Assembly: GCF_040537815.1 (NCBI RefSeq) | Contig: NZ_JBEWSZ010000001.1 | Location: 3,100,001-3,164,000, forward strand | Direction: 5' to 3' | Length of the DNA stretch: 64,000 nt | From: Mesorhizobium shangrilense | Lineage (GTDB): Bacteria > Pseudomonadota > Alphaproteobacteria > Rhizobiales > Rhizobiaceae | Shown here: positions 34,355-43,382 of the stretch, piece after piece | Layout of the letters: every line of letters begins with the position of its first letter | How positions within the stretch are numbered: position 1 is the first letter of the stretch | Notes under the pieces: model-generated | The model's input: the letters and a program-made list of their open reading frames with translations, nothing else | Databases searched by the model: none | What the model was told of the DNA's origin: nothing | Translations under genes and position numbers: made by a program

Positions 34355-35166
34355 GCCGCCCTCCTTCCCAACAGCCGATCGAGGAAGCCCTTCCGCTCGA
34401 AAGGCACCACAACCGGGAAATCCTCGCCTTCAAGCCGCCTTGCCGCGTCGATGTAGGCGCGGGCAGCGGAATTCATGGTCTCGCTAAGCGTAACCGGCGC
34501 GCCCATGTTGGATGCGCGCAAGATGTCCTGGCTCTCCGGAATGATCCCCAACAGCGGCGTGGACAGGATTTCCAGGACGTCATCGATGCTGAGCATTTCG
34601 CCGCGAGAAGCGCGCGCCGCGTCGTAACGGGTGACCAAGACATGCTTCACGATCGACTCGCCCTGCTCCGCCTTCATGGTCCTGGCGTCGAGCAGCCCGA
34701 TGATGCGATCGGAATCGCGGACGGAACTGACTTCCGGGTTGGTCACGATCACCGCCTCGTCTGCGAAGCGCATAGCCAGTTGCGCGCCTCGCTCGATGCC
34801 GGCCGGACTGTCGCAGAAGACGTAGTCGAATACCGAGCGGAGTTTGTCGATCACTTCGCCGACGCCCTCCTCGGTCAGCGCATCCTTGTCGCGCGTCTGC
34901 GACGCCGGCAGCAGGAACAGTGATTCGACCCGCTTGTCGCGGATCAGCGCCTGCGAAAGCTTGGCCGTTCCCTGGATGACATTGACGATATCGAACACGA
35001 CCCGCCGCTCGGCGCCCATGATCAGATCGAGATTGCGCAGCCCGACATCGAAATCGACCAGGGCCACCTTCTTGCCGGTCTTCGCGACCGCCGCTCCAAG
35101 GGCGGCCGTCGAGGTGGTCTTGCCGACGCCTCCTTTGCCGGAAGTGACCACGACTACTTTGCCCAT
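34351..35166 (-). CDS. minD: Septum site-determining ATPase MinD
   Basis: A 271-residue ParA/MinD ATPase. The deviant Walker A motif is [16 protein letters not shown] (residues 9-24), with [14 protein letters not shown] at about 38-51 and [11 protein letters not shown] around 118-128. The C-terminus ends with a basic amphipathic membrane-targeting helix ([11 protein letters not shown]). The ATG at 35166 follows GGAGG by 8 bases. With ATP it dimerises on the membrane, recruits MinC and is released by MinE. Confidence 0.97.
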   Translation of the reverse strand: MGKVVVVTSGKGGVGKTTSTAALGAAVAKTGKKVALVDFDVGLRNLDLIMGAERRVVFDIVNVIQGTAKLSQALIRDKRVESLFLLPASQTRDKDALTEEGVGEVIDKLRSVFDYVFCDSPAGIERGAQLAMRFADEAVIVTNPEVSSVRDSDRIIGLLDARTMKAEQGESIVKHVLVTRYDAARASRGEMLSIDDVLEILSTPLLGIIPESQDILRASNMGAPVTLSETMNSAARAYIDAARRLEGEDFPVVVPFERKGFLDRLLGRRAA

Positions 35167-35201
35167 GTTTAATGCCTCCATTGTTGTTGCTTGAGCGATT
35201 G

Positions 35202-35930
35202 TTAGGCGAACGATGCGATGCGCAGCACGTCGTTTTCGAGAAAGGCCTGTATCGTCCGTCCCCGCGAAGACGGTTCCATCTCCTCGGCCGTGCAATACCA
35301 GCCGTCGACAGACAGTAGTTCGGCTTCGTTCTTGCGGCAGAAGATACGAGCCCCGGCATTTCCCTGGGCGCCGGCGGAAGCGCGCCCACGCAGCGTGCCG
35401 TAGACGTGGATGGATCCCCCGGCGATGATCTCGGAACCGGACGCGACAGAGCCGAGAACGATCACATCGCCATGCGGATGAATGATCGACTGGCCGGATC
35501 GTATCGGCGACTTGATCATCAACGAGCTCGGCGACTGCGGTTCCTTGACCTTGGGCTGCGCGGCGGCCTTCTCGTTCTGCTCCGGCTGCTGCATGAGCAG
35601 CGCGTCGCCCATGGCTTCCTTGGCTCCGGTAAGCCGGGGCGGCAAGTCGGCGCCCAGCGTGGTATCGCTGTCAGCTTCTATCGCATAGACGCGTATGCCA
35701 CGCTCGCCAAGTTCCGCGATCAGGCCAGCGATCTCGTCCGCCAGCGGCTTCAACATGTTCAGGTCAAGCACGACCGGGCGGCCGGCAAAGAAGCCGGGAG
35801 AGTTGCCTACCCACTGATCCAGGTCCTGCAGCCAGTCACTCAAGGGCGCTTCGGGGGTGAGCGTGAAGGCCACAAACGAGCGCGCCCGAAAGCGTATGGA
35901 TTTCTTCTGGATGGGAGTGGCGCAGGTCAC
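35202..35930 (-). CDS. minC: Septum site-determining protein MinC
   Basis: A 242-residue FtsZ assembly inhibitor. The N-terminal domain (about 1-105, VVLDLNMLKPLADEIAGL) binds FtsZ. A Gln/Lys/Pro linker (about 120-140) leads to the C-terminal beta-helical domain with RSGQSIIHPHGDVIVLGSVA and GSIHVYGTLRGRASAGAQGN, which binds MinD and dimerises. It is the first gene of minCDE. A CtrA-like box sits about 45 bases upstream. Confidence 0.95.
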   Translation of the reverse strand: MTCATPIQKKSIRFRARSFVAFTLTPEAPLSDWLQDLDQWVGNSPGFFAGRPVVLDLNMLKPLADEIAGLIAELGERGIRVYAIEADSDTTLGADLPPRLTGAKEAMGDALLMQQPEQNEKAAAQPKVKEPQSPSSLMIKSPIRSGQSIIHPHGDVIVLGSVASGSEIIAGGSIHVYGTLRGRASAGAQGNAGARIFCRKNEAELLSVDGWYCTAEEMEPSSRGRTIQAFLENDVLRIASFA

Positions 35931-36268
35931 GCGGGCGATTCCTTACTGATTGGTTAAGGCTAGCCAGCGATGGTTAACGAAAAGTAAATATCGAGGTCAC
36001 GGAGGGCTTTTTGGCGTAACCATTTCCCGACAATTTTGGCCGGATGGACCGAGACGCCTTGCGACGCGCGGACCCTTCGCAACCAAATTCACCGCCGGAA
36101 TCCAATTTGGCCCTTGAAAGCGCAACCCATCGCTCCCAACTCTGCGGTGCGGGCCGGGCCCCTCTGACTGTCGCCATTGGCGATTGTGATGTCGGACCGC
36201 AGTAACGGGCCCCATTTCATACCTTTCGGTCAATCGGGCTCATTCCTTATTCGGTCGGAGATCCCCGC
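35931..36268. other. Divergent intergenic region between minC and the zinc-ribbon gene
   Basis: The left 60 bases carry the CtrA-like box and minC promoter. The rest has no convincing gene. A TCGGTCGGAGATCCCCGC leader provides the ribosome site of the zinc-ribbon gene. A GC-rich block (CGGGCCGGGCCCC) and a TGTCGCCATTGGCGATTGT stem lie in the middle. Confidence 0.5.
35972..35989 (-). promoter_or_regulatory. CtrA-like box upstream of minC
   Basis: Read toward minC, the sequence TTTACTTTTCGTTAACC matches the CtrA consensus TTAA-N7-TTAACC with one mismatch in the first half. A further TTAACC half-site lies nearer minC (35952-35957). CtrA control of minCDE has been reported in Sinorhizobium meliloti, which makes this a sensible cell-cycle regulatory site. 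Confidence 0.55.
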
Positions 36269-36565
36269 ATGACATCATCTATCCTAGGCCTGGCTTGCCC
36301 CACCTGCCGCGTCGCGCTCGTGATGAGCGAACGGCAAGGCATCGAAATCGACTATTGCCCGCAGTGCCGTGGCATCTGGCTTGATCGGGGAGAACTCGAC
36401 AAGATCATCGAGCGCGCCGGCAAGGAAGCCGCGCCCGCGCCACAGGCACCTCCCGCATACGCCCAGCCACAGCACAGCCGGGGCCGTGATGACGACTACT
36501 CCCGCTCACAGGGACATCACTACCCGAAGCGGAAGAAGTCATTCTTCGAAGAGCTGTTCGACTGA
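36269..36565 (+). CDS. Zinc-ribbon protein (zf-TFIIB family)
   Basis: A 98-residue protein. Four cysteines form a TFIIB-like zinc ribbon: CPTC (residues 10-13) and CPQC (about 31-34), followed by RGIWLDRGELDKIIERAG, a strongly conserved family motif. The C-terminal half is low complexity, rich in Pro, Ala, Arg and Asp, ending in KRKKSFFEELFD. Such proteins are common in proteobacteria; their role is unknown, possibly nucleic-acid or chaperone contacts. Confidence 0.88.
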   Translation: MTSSILGLACPTCRVALVMSERQGIEIDYCPQCRGIWLDRGELDKIIERAGKEAAPAPQAPPAYAQPQHSRGRDDDYSRSQGHHYPKRKKSFFEELFD

Positions 36566-36643
36566 CCTTTGAGACCGCTGGTCCCTCACGGGCCGGCGTT
36601 GCCGAGACCTTGCCAAACTGCCGCCGTGGAGGGCCGCCTGACC

Positions 36644-37627
36644 ATGATTTCAAGAACAAACCGATTTGCCGCGCTGCTTGCGGGATTATTCCTGGCCTTT
36701 TCGTTGGTCGCGATCGATCACGCCGAAGCGCGGCGCGGCGGCAGTTTCGGCAGCCGAGGCACGCGCACGTTCCAATCCGCCCCGCCCACGAACACCGCGC
36801 CGGCGCAGACCGCTCCGGTCGAACGCTCGATGACACCCAACACCGGGACGAACACCGCGGCTCGACAGCCGCAGGCCAGCCCGCAGCGGCCGGGCTTCAT
36901 GAGCGGCTTCGGCGGGACGATGATGCGCGGTCTGCTGCTTGGCGGCCTCATCGGATTGCTGGTCGGGCAAGGGTTCGGCGGCCTCGCCGGCATGTTCGGG
37001 TTTCTGCTTCAGGCGCTGCTGATCGGTGGCGCGATCATGCTGGCCATCCGCTTCTTCCGCTCGCAGTCCGCGCGCGGCCCTGCCTTTGCCGGGGCCGGGA
37101 CTGCCGGAGCTTCGGGATTTGAAAACCGTGCCGCCACGCCGCGCGACATGGGAAATGCGCCTTCCTTCACGATTCCCGGCTTTGGCGGCGGCTCGGGCGG
37201 AAGCACCCCGGCCGATTCAGACGAGATCACTCTAGGCCGGAGCGACCTCGACAGCTTCCAGCAATTGCTGACCGAGGTGCAGGAAGCCTTCGGGCGCGAA
37301 GACCACGCAGCGCTGCGCCGGTTGGTGACGCCCGAGATGGTATCCTACCTGTCCGAGGAACTGGCGGACAATGCCCAGAAGGGGGTCAAGAACGAGGTGA
37401 CGGACGTCAACCTGCTGCAGGCCGACATTGCGGAAAGCTGGCGCGAGGGCGACCGCGACTATGCCACCGCCGCATTGCGCTACGAGTCCCGCGACGTGAC
37501 GCGCGAGCGGGCCAGTGGCAAGGTCGTCGACGGCAACGCGGACCACCCGACCGAAACGACCGAGTTGTGGACGTTCACGCGCCAGAACGGCTCGGACTGG
37601 AAGCTCTCGGCCATACAGCAGGCCTGA
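36644..37627 (+). CDS. Tim44-domain membrane protein
   Basis: A 327-residue protein with a signal peptide or first membrane helix (about 8-26), a Thr/Ala/Gln-rich linker, and two glycine-rich membrane segments (about 90-135, GLLLGGLIGLLVGQGFGGLA and GFLLQALLIGGAIMLAI). The C-terminal TIM44-like domain begins about residue 200 (SDLDSFQQLLTEVQEAFG) and ends ELWTFTRQNGSDWKLSAIQ. Mitochondrial Tim44 is an import motor anchor; the bacterial role is unclear. Start chosen at the ATG after GGAGGGCC. A perfect terminator follows. Confidence 0.88.
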   Translation: MISRTNRFAALLAGLFLAFSLVAIDHAEARRGGSFGSRGTRTFQSAPPTNTAPAQTAPVERSMTPNTGTNTAARQPQASPQRPGFMSGFGGTMMRGLLLGGLIGLLVGQGFGGLAGMFGFLLQALLIGGAIMLAIRFFRSQSARGPAFAGAGTAGASGFENRAATPRDMGNAPSFTIPGFGGGSGGSTPADSDEITLGRSDLDSFQQLLTEVQEAFGREDHAALRRLVTPEMVSYLSEELADNAQKGVKNEVTDVNLLQADIAESWREGDRDYATAALRYESRDVTRERASGKVVDGNADHPTETTELWTFTRQNGSDWKLSAIQQA

Positions 37628-37693
37628 TCGCCGCGATCGGCCGGCCGGATATGTCTCTGACAATGGCTGGCTGATCCTTCACCCCATCGACCC

Positions 37694-37740
37694 GCGCCTC
37701 GCAATCAAGCATCTCAGCTTGATTGCGAGGCGCATTTTTA
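37694..37740 (+). terminator. Intrinsic terminator, 17-bp perfect stem
   Basis: GCGCCTCGCAATCAAGC (37694-37710) pairs perfectly with GCTTGATTGCGAGGCGC (37717-37733) around ATCTCA, followed by ATTTTTAT. It ends the Tim44-domain gene. Confidence 0.92.
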
Positions 37741-37922
37741 TGACGACACGATCCCCCTCCCCGCAAATCCTGACAGGGTCGGCGTCTCGCTTTGCCCAGG
37801 CACAGTGTGATCCCGGGATTGGCCCTTGAACGCTCAAGTCGGACCCGCGTAACATCGCGATATCTGAATTGAGTCTGCTTCATTCGTCCGGGCTAGTGCC
37901 CGGATGGGTCTGGATATTTTCC

Positions 37923-39779
37923 TTGAATACGCAAGCAAGCAGCAGCGCGACGGAGCGCGGCAAATCGTTTGCCCATGTGGCGGAAGCCTCCTGGGGCAAG
38001 GGCCTCAGCACCTTGCTGCGTATCGTGCGCATGACGCTGCGCCATCCCTGGCAAGTCGCGATCACTCTCGTCTCGACCTTCATCGCCGCAACGCTGCAGC
38101 TTTTCATTCCACGCCTGCTGGGACGCGCCATCGACCAGGCGCAAGGCGTGATGGCCGCAGGTGCCGGTGCGGCGGCGCAGCAGGCATTGTGGAACACGGC
38201 GTTGACGCTGCTCGTCGTCAGCATCCTGCGCGGTCTCTTCACCATGGCGCAAAACTATTATGGCGAAGCCGTCGGCCATCGGACCGGCTATGAACTGCGC
38301 CTGGCTTTCTACGAGAAGATCCAGCGCCTGAGCTTTTCCTACCACGACAAGGTCCATACCGGCGATCTCATCACGCTCGGGCTGCTCGATCTCGACGGCG
38401 TGCGCATGTTCTTTTCCACCGGCATTTTGCGCGTCGTGCTGCTTGGCGTGCTGATCGGTGTCGGCGCGTACCTGCTGATCAGCACCGATCTTGTGCTCGG
38501 TCTGCTCAGCCTGAGTTTCGTGCCGTTTGTCGCCTGGCGATCCTCGGTCACCCAGCTCAAGTTGCGCAGCACCTGGCTGACGTTGCAACAGCGACTGTCG
38601 GTGCTGAGCCGGGTGATGGATGAGAATCTCGGCGGCATCCGTGTGGTGCGTGCCTTCGCGGCGCAGCGCCACGAGCTCGAAAAGTTCGACCGCGCCAAGC
38701 AGGATGCGCTGGACCTTGCCAATGAGCGCGTCGACATCCGCGTCGGCAACACCGGCGCCATGAACTTCTCGTTCCTGGCGGCCATGGGCCTGGTGCTCTG
38801 GTTCGGCGGCCAGAAGGTGATTGCCGGTCAGATCAGCGTCGGCACGCTGGCCCAATTCCTCACCTTCATGACCATCCTGCAGATGCCGGTGCGCCAGCTC
38901 GGGCTGATGGTCAATTCGTTCGCGCGCGCCTCGACCTGCGGCACGCGGCTGTTCGAACTGCTCGACGCCGAACTCGACATCAAGGACGCGCCTGATGCGA
39001 AAGATCTCGTCGTCACCGAGGGCGTGCTGCGTTTCGACAATGTCGGCTTCCGCTATGAGAGCGCGGGCGACCGTCCGACCCTGTCCGGTATCTCCTTTGA
39101 GGCGAAGCCCGGCGAGACGATCGGCATAGTCGGCCCGCCTGGCAGCGGCAAGTCGACGATCGCGCATTTGATCCCGCGCTTCTACGACGTGACATCGGGT
39201 GCGATCACCATCGACGGCCAGGATATCCGTGAGGTCACGCTGCAATCGCTGCGCAAGACCGTCGGCGTCGTGCAGCAGGACGCGTTCCTGTTCACCACTT
39301 CGATCGAGAACAACATCGCCTATGGCAATCCCTGGGCGCGCGAGACCCGCATCGGGCAGGCAGCTGAATATGCCCAGTTGCACAATTACATTATCGGGCT
39401 TCCGGCCGGCTACACCACTGTGGTCGGTGAGCGCGGCGCTTCGCTTTCCGGTGGCCAGCGGCAGCGCCTGACCATTGCGCGCAGCCTGATGCTGCGGCCA
39501 TCGGTTCTGGTCTTCGACGATTCCACCGCGGCCATCGATGCCGGCACCGAGCAGCGCATCCGGGCGGCGATGAAGCGTTTTGCCCGGGACCGCGTCACGC
39601 TCATCATCTCGCACCGGCTGAGTTCGCTGATGCATGCCGACCAGATCCTGTTCGTGGAGGGCGGCCGGATCGTCGAGCGCGGCACGCACGAAGAACTGCT
39701 GGCGCTCGGTGGACGCTATCGCGCGCTCTACGACCTGCAGCTTCGTCCGGACGACGATCGAGCCGTGGGAGCAGCGTGA
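37923..39779 (+). CDS. ABC exporter half-transporter 1 (degenerate ATP-site partner)
   Basis: About 618 residues: a six-helix ABC_membrane domain (about 30-310) and a C-terminal ATPase. Walker A is VGPPGSGKST, the Q-loop is in GVVQQDAFLF, and the signature is LSGGQRQRL. Walker B reads VLVFDDSTAAID, with Asp in place of the catalytic Glu, and the switch His is IISHRLSSL. The start is uncertain: TTG at 37923 or 37869, both with weak ribosome sites. Its stop overlaps the next half-transporter (TGATG), so they form a heterodimer. Lipid, drug or peptide export is possible. Confidence 0.9.
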   Translation: MNTQASSSATERGKSFAHVAEASWGKGLSTLLRIVRMTLRHPWQVAITLVSTFIAATLQLFIPRLLGRAIDQAQGVMAAGAGAAAQQALWNTALTLLVVSILRGLFTMAQNYYGEAVGHRTGYELRLAFYEKIQRLSFSYHDKVHTGDLITLGLLDLDGVRMFFSTGILRVVLLGVLIGVGAYLLISTDLVLGLLSLSFVPFVAWRSSVTQLKLRSTWLTLQQRLSVLSRVMDENLGGIRVVRAFAAQRHELEKFDRAKQDALDLANERVDIRVGNTGAMNFSFLAAMGLVLWFGGQKVIAGQISVGTLAQFLTFMTILQMPVRQLGLMVNSFARASTCGTRLFELLDAELDIKDAPDAKDLVVTEGVLRFDNVGFRYESAGDRPTLSGISFEAKPGETIGIVGPPGSGKSTIAHLIPRFYDVTSGAITIDGQDIREVTLQSLRKTVGVVQQDAFLFTTSIENNIAYGNPWARETRIGQAAEYAQLHNYIIGLPAGYTTVVGERGASLSGGQRQRLTIARSLMLRPSVLVFDDSTAAIDAGTEQRIRAAMKRFARDRVTLIISHRLSSLMHADQILFVEGGRIVERGTHEELLALGGRYRALYDLQLRPDDDRAVGAA

Positions 39780-41671
39780 TGTCGACACAAAGCGACGACG
39801 AGAAAGACGACACCAGCGGACGGCCGACAAAGGCTGTCGTCGGCTCGCATCGCGACGAGGAAGAGGTTTTTGGCAAAGCCTACGACCCGCGCATTGTCAG
39901 GCGTATCTGGAGTTTCGTGAGGCCGTATCAGGGCAAGATCCTGATCTCGGTCGCCGCGGTGCTGGTGTTCACGCTGACGCAGCTGGCGATCCCGCTGGTC
40001 ATCCGCTACGCCATCGACCATGGCATGGCGGCGGGCAGGCTCGACCAGTCGGTGATGATCTCCGCGATCGGCGCCTTCACGGTGATCATCCTGATCAACT
40101 ATGCCGCCAGCCATGTACAGGAAAGCGTCGTCGGCAAGGTGGCCGAGAATGTGCTGTCAGACCTGCGCCGCGCCATGTTCAGTCATCTGCAGCGGGTGTC
40201 GCTGAGCTTCATGGACAAGACCGAGGTCGGCCGGCTGATGTCGCGCCTGCAAGGTGATGTCAATTCGATGCAGGAGTTCCTCGAGACATCCGTCATGTCG
40301 GTGGGCGACATCGTGCTTTTGTTCGGCATCGTCAGTGTGTTGCTGTGGCTCGATTTCCGGCTTGGGCTGCTGACGCTGTCGACCATGCCGGTGCTGTTCA
40401 TCGTGCGCCTGTTCTGGCTGCCACGCGCCAAGGTCGCCTTCATGGCCGCGCACGAAACCAACTCCATCGCCAACGGGGCGTTGGCCGAAGGCATCCATGG
40501 CGTGCGTACCGTGCAGAGCCTGGAGCGCCAGCATGTCAATTTCGACCTCTACGACGAGAAGGTGCTGGCCAACCTCAACGCCCATCTGCGGTCGGCGAAG
40601 TACGCACAGGTGATGGTGCCGATCGTCGACACGCTGACCGGCATTGCCATGGCGACAGTCATCGTTGTCGGCGGTTCGATGGTGCTCTCGCACAGCCTCG
40701 ACGTCGGCGTCATGGTGGCGTTCCTGTTCTACATCCAGCGCTTCTTCGACCCGATCCGCTCGCTCACCATGCAGTACAGCGTGATGCAACGCGCCATGGC
40801 CTCGGGGCAGCGTATTTCCGAAGTGCTCGACGTGCCGGTGGATGTCAGCGACAAGGAAAACGCCGTGGCGCTGTCGCGCGACATGGATGGCTCGGTCGAG
40901 TTCAGGAATGTCACGTTCGGCTACCGGCAGAACCTGCCGGTGCTGAAGAACATCTCCTTTCGCGTCAATCCGGGCGAGACTGTCGCGCTGGTCGGCCCGA
41001 CCGGATCGGGCAAGTCCAGTTCCATGGCGCTGGTGCACCGCTTCTACGATGTCTGGTCAGGTGAGGTTCTGGTCGGCGGGCACGATGTGCGTGACCTGAC
41101 ACAGGATTCGCTTGGCGACCAGGTGGCCATGGTCCTGCAGGAGCCGTTCCTGTTCTCCGGCTCGGTGCTGGAGAACATCCGCTACCACAAGACCTCGGCC
41201 AGCCGCGAAGAGGTGGTCCGCGCGGCACAGGCCGTCGGCGCGCACGACTTCATCGAGCAGCTGCCCAATGGCTACGACACCGAACTCGAACAGCGTGGCG
41301 GCAATCTCTCGCTCGGCCAGCGCCAGTTGATCAGCTTCGCGCGGGCGCTGGTGGCCGATGCCAAGATCCTTGTGCTCGACGAGGCCACGGCCAGCATCGA
41401 TTCCTACACCGAGATGCTGATCCAGAAGGCGCTGATAAAACTGCTGGAAGGCCGCACCGGTCTCGTCATCGCTCACCGGCTGGCCACCATTCGCGGCGCC
41501 GACCGCATCATCGTCCTGCAGAATGGCGAGATCGTCGAAAGCGGCAACCACGAGCAATTGATGGAAAGAAAAGGCCTCTATGCCCGCCTCTACAACATGA
41601 ACTACGCCTCGTTCGACGACATCGCGGAGGGCGAGATGGAACTGGAAGCGGCGGTCGGCAAGGCGACGTAA
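39779..41671 (+). CDS. ABC exporter half-transporter 2 (canonical Walker B)
   Basis: A 630-residue half-transporter with a charged N-terminus, a six-helix membrane domain (about 45-330) and an ATPase. Walker A is VGPTGSGKSS, Walker B is ILVLDEATASID with the catalytic Glu, and the switch is VIAHRLATI. The signature is changed to LSLGQRQ. Paired with half-transporter 1, one composite site has both defects (Asp for Glu and LSLGQ), and the other is intact. This asymmetry is known from heterodimeric exporters such as TM287/288. The substrate is unknown. Confidence 0.92.
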   Translation: MSTQSDDEKDDTSGRPTKAVVGSHRDEEEVFGKAYDPRIVRRIWSFVRPYQGKILISVAAVLVFTLTQLAIPLVIRYAIDHGMAAGRLDQSVMISAIGAFTVIILINYAASHVQESVVGKVAENVLSDLRRAMFSHLQRVSLSFMDKTEVGRLMSRLQGDVNSMQEFLETSVMSVGDIVLLFGIVSVLLWLDFRLGLLTLSTMPVLFIVRLFWLPRAKVAFMAAHETNSIANGALAEGIHGVRTVQSLERQHVNFDLYDEKVLANLNAHLRSAKYAQVMVPIVDTLTGIAMATVIVVGGSMVLSHSLDVGVMVAFLFYIQRFFDPIRSLTMQYSVMQRAMASGQRISEVLDVPVDVSDKENAVALSRDMDGSVEFRNVTFGYRQNLPVLKNISFRVNPGETVALVGPTGSGKSSSMALVHRFYDVWSGEVLVGGHDVRDLTQDSLGDQVAMVLQEPFLFSGSVLENIRYHKTSASREEVVRAAQAVGAHDFIEQLPNGYDTELEQRGGNLSLGQRQLISFARALVADAKILVLDEATASIDSYTEMLIQKALIKLLEGRTGLVIAHRLATIRGADRIIVLQNGEIVESGNHEQLMERKGLYARLYNMNYASFDDIAEGEMELEAAVGKAT

Positions 41672-41770
41672 CTCGTGCTGATGGAGGCCCGCCGCGAGGG
41701 CAACCATACCCGATATGGTTCACAGCGGGAGCCCCCGATCATGAGCCAGTCGGCATAGGCTTCCGCAGTT

Positions 41771-41812
41771 GACTTTCCGAACATAAACATATTTTTATTG
41801 ATCGGAAAAGTC
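41771..41812. promoter_or_regulatory. Inverted repeat and A/T-rich motif upstream of the M81 peptidase gene
   Basis: GACTTTCCGA (41771-41780) is mirrored by TCGGAAAAGTC (41802-41812) with one extra base. Between them lies AAACATATTTTTATTGATCG (41785-41804). The inner motif resembles those at 49244-49261 and 50012-50030, at the other promoters of the locus. It starts 70 bases before the peptidase ATG and probably contains promoter plus operator. Confidence 0.5.
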
Positions 41813-41840
41813 GTTTCAAGTCAGCGCCTGAGGTGGTTTC

Positions 41841-43307
41841 GTGAAGTTGTTCATTGCCGGGCTGGATACTGAAACCAACACGTTTTCTCCGATACGCACC
41901 GGCCATCACGCATTTGTCGAGGGACAGATCGCGCATGGCGATGCCACGACGAGGCCGCTGAATTGCTGTTCCTCGCAGCTTTTTGTCTGGCGCAATGCGG
42001 CGCGCGACCGCGGCTGGAATGTGGTTGAAAGCCTGTGCGCCGTGGCGGAGCCCGGCGGCACGACGACACGCTCTGTCTACGAGGATTTCCGCGGCGAGAT
42101 CCTGCGCGACCTCAAGGCCGCCATGCCCGTCGACGGAGTACTTCTCGCCCTGCACGGCGCTTGCGTCGCCGAGGGCTATGACGATGTCGAAGGCGATCTT
42201 TTGGCCCATGTCCGGGCGCTGGTCGGACCCGATATTCCCATAGGCGCGGAACTCGACCTGCACTGCCATCTGACTGATCGCATGGTCGAAAACGCCACCA
42301 TGATTGCGGCCTACATGGAATACCCTCACACCGATATCGAGGAACGCGCCGGCCATCTGTTCGAGCTGATGGTCAAGGTGCTGGCGGGAGAAATCCATCC
42401 GGTGATGGCGCTGTTCGATTGCCGCATGATCGGCACCTTCAGGCCTCATCAACAGCCCTTGCGCGGGCTGGTCGACCGGATGAAGGCGCAACAGGGTCGC
42501 GACGGCATTCTGTCGGTATCGTTCGGCCACGGTTTCCCGTGGGGCGATGTCGCCGATGTCGGCGCCAAGATGCTGGTCGTTGCTGATCGCGATGCCAACA
42601 AGGCGCACCAAGTCGCAGCGGCCTTTGGCCGGGAGATCTTCGCCCTGCGCGAAGCGCTCGAGCCTCATCACCTCAGCATCGACGACGCGCTTGATCGCGC
42701 CATGGCGATCGAGGGTGGCCCAGTCGTGCTGGCCGATGTCTCGGACAATGCGGGCGGCGGCGCTCCGGGCGACTCCACCTTCATCATTCGCCGGGTGATC
42801 GAGCGCGGCATACGCGGTGTCGCCAGTTGCCTGTACTGGGATCCGATCGCGGTGCGGCTGTGCCAGGCCGCCGGCGAAGGCGCGACGTTGCCGCTTCGGA
42901 TCGGCGGCAAGATCGGGGCGGCATCGGGCGAACCGATCGACCTCAATGTCACCGTGCGCCGCATCGCTTCAGGCGTTACCCAACGCTTTGGCGTGGTGCC
43001 GCTGCCGATCGGCGACGCCGCCTGGGTCAGCGCCGACGGTATCGATCTGGTGATCAACAGCGTGCGCACGCAAACCTTTCATCCCGAATGCATGACCGCG
43101 CTCGGTCTTGATCCCGCCACCCGCAAGATCGTGATCGTCAAGTCGAGCAACCATTTCCGGGCCGGCTTCGAGCCGATCGCCAGAGACATTCTTTATGTTG
43201 CCGCGCCCGGAGCGCTGCAGCCCAATTTTCGCGATCTGGCATACACCAAGCTGCAACAGCCATACTGGCCGAAGGTCGCGGAACCATTCGCGGAATTGGC
43301 GCTGTAA
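41841..43307 (+). CDS. M81 family metallopeptidase (MlrC-like)
   Basis: A 488-residue member of the M81 family, named from microcystinase C (MlrC), which cleaves linear microcystin fragments containing D-amino acids and Adda. The likely zinc ligands are Asp139 and His141 (ELDLHCHLTDR) and His163 (YMEYPHTDIEERA). The N-terminal MlrC domain opens LFIAGLDTETNTFSP. The C-terminal domain starts near residue 300 with ADVSDNAGGGAPGDSTFIIR. There is no signal peptide, so it acts in the cytoplasm after peptide uptake. It faces the transporter genes convergently. Confidence 0.9.
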   Translation: MKLFIAGLDTETNTFSPIRTGHHAFVEGQIAHGDATTRPLNCCSSQLFVWRNAARDRGWNVVESLCAVAEPGGTTTRSVYEDFRGEILRDLKAAMPVDGVLLALHGACVAEGYDDVEGDLLAHVRALVGPDIPIGAELDLHCHLTDRMVENATMIAAYMEYPHTDIEERAGHLFELMVKVLAGEIHPVMALFDCRMIGTFRPHQQPLRGLVDRMKAQQGRDGILSVSFGHGFPWGDVADVGAKMLVVADRDANKAHQVAAAFGREIFALREALEPHHLSIDDALDRAMAIEGGPVVLADVSDNAGGGAPGDSTFIIRRVIERGIRGVASCLYWDPIAVRLCQAAGEGATLPLRIGGKIGAASGEPIDLNVTVRRIASGVTQRFGVVPLPIGDAAWVSADGIDLVINSVRTQTFHPECMTALGLDPATRKIVIVKSSNHFRAGFEPIARDILYVAAPGALQPNFRDLAYTKLQQPYWPKVAEPFAELAL

Positions 43308-43382
43308 TCAACGCCAAGGTTTAGTGTTCGCAGCGCGGAAACAGGACAGTTCGACCGCCGCGCCCAGCGCCACCATCCGCTT

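Noticed and set aside
37893..39830. 645-codon minus-strand frame opposite the first ABC half-transporter
   Set aside because: Antisense shadow of a gene with all ABC motifs; no family resemblance.
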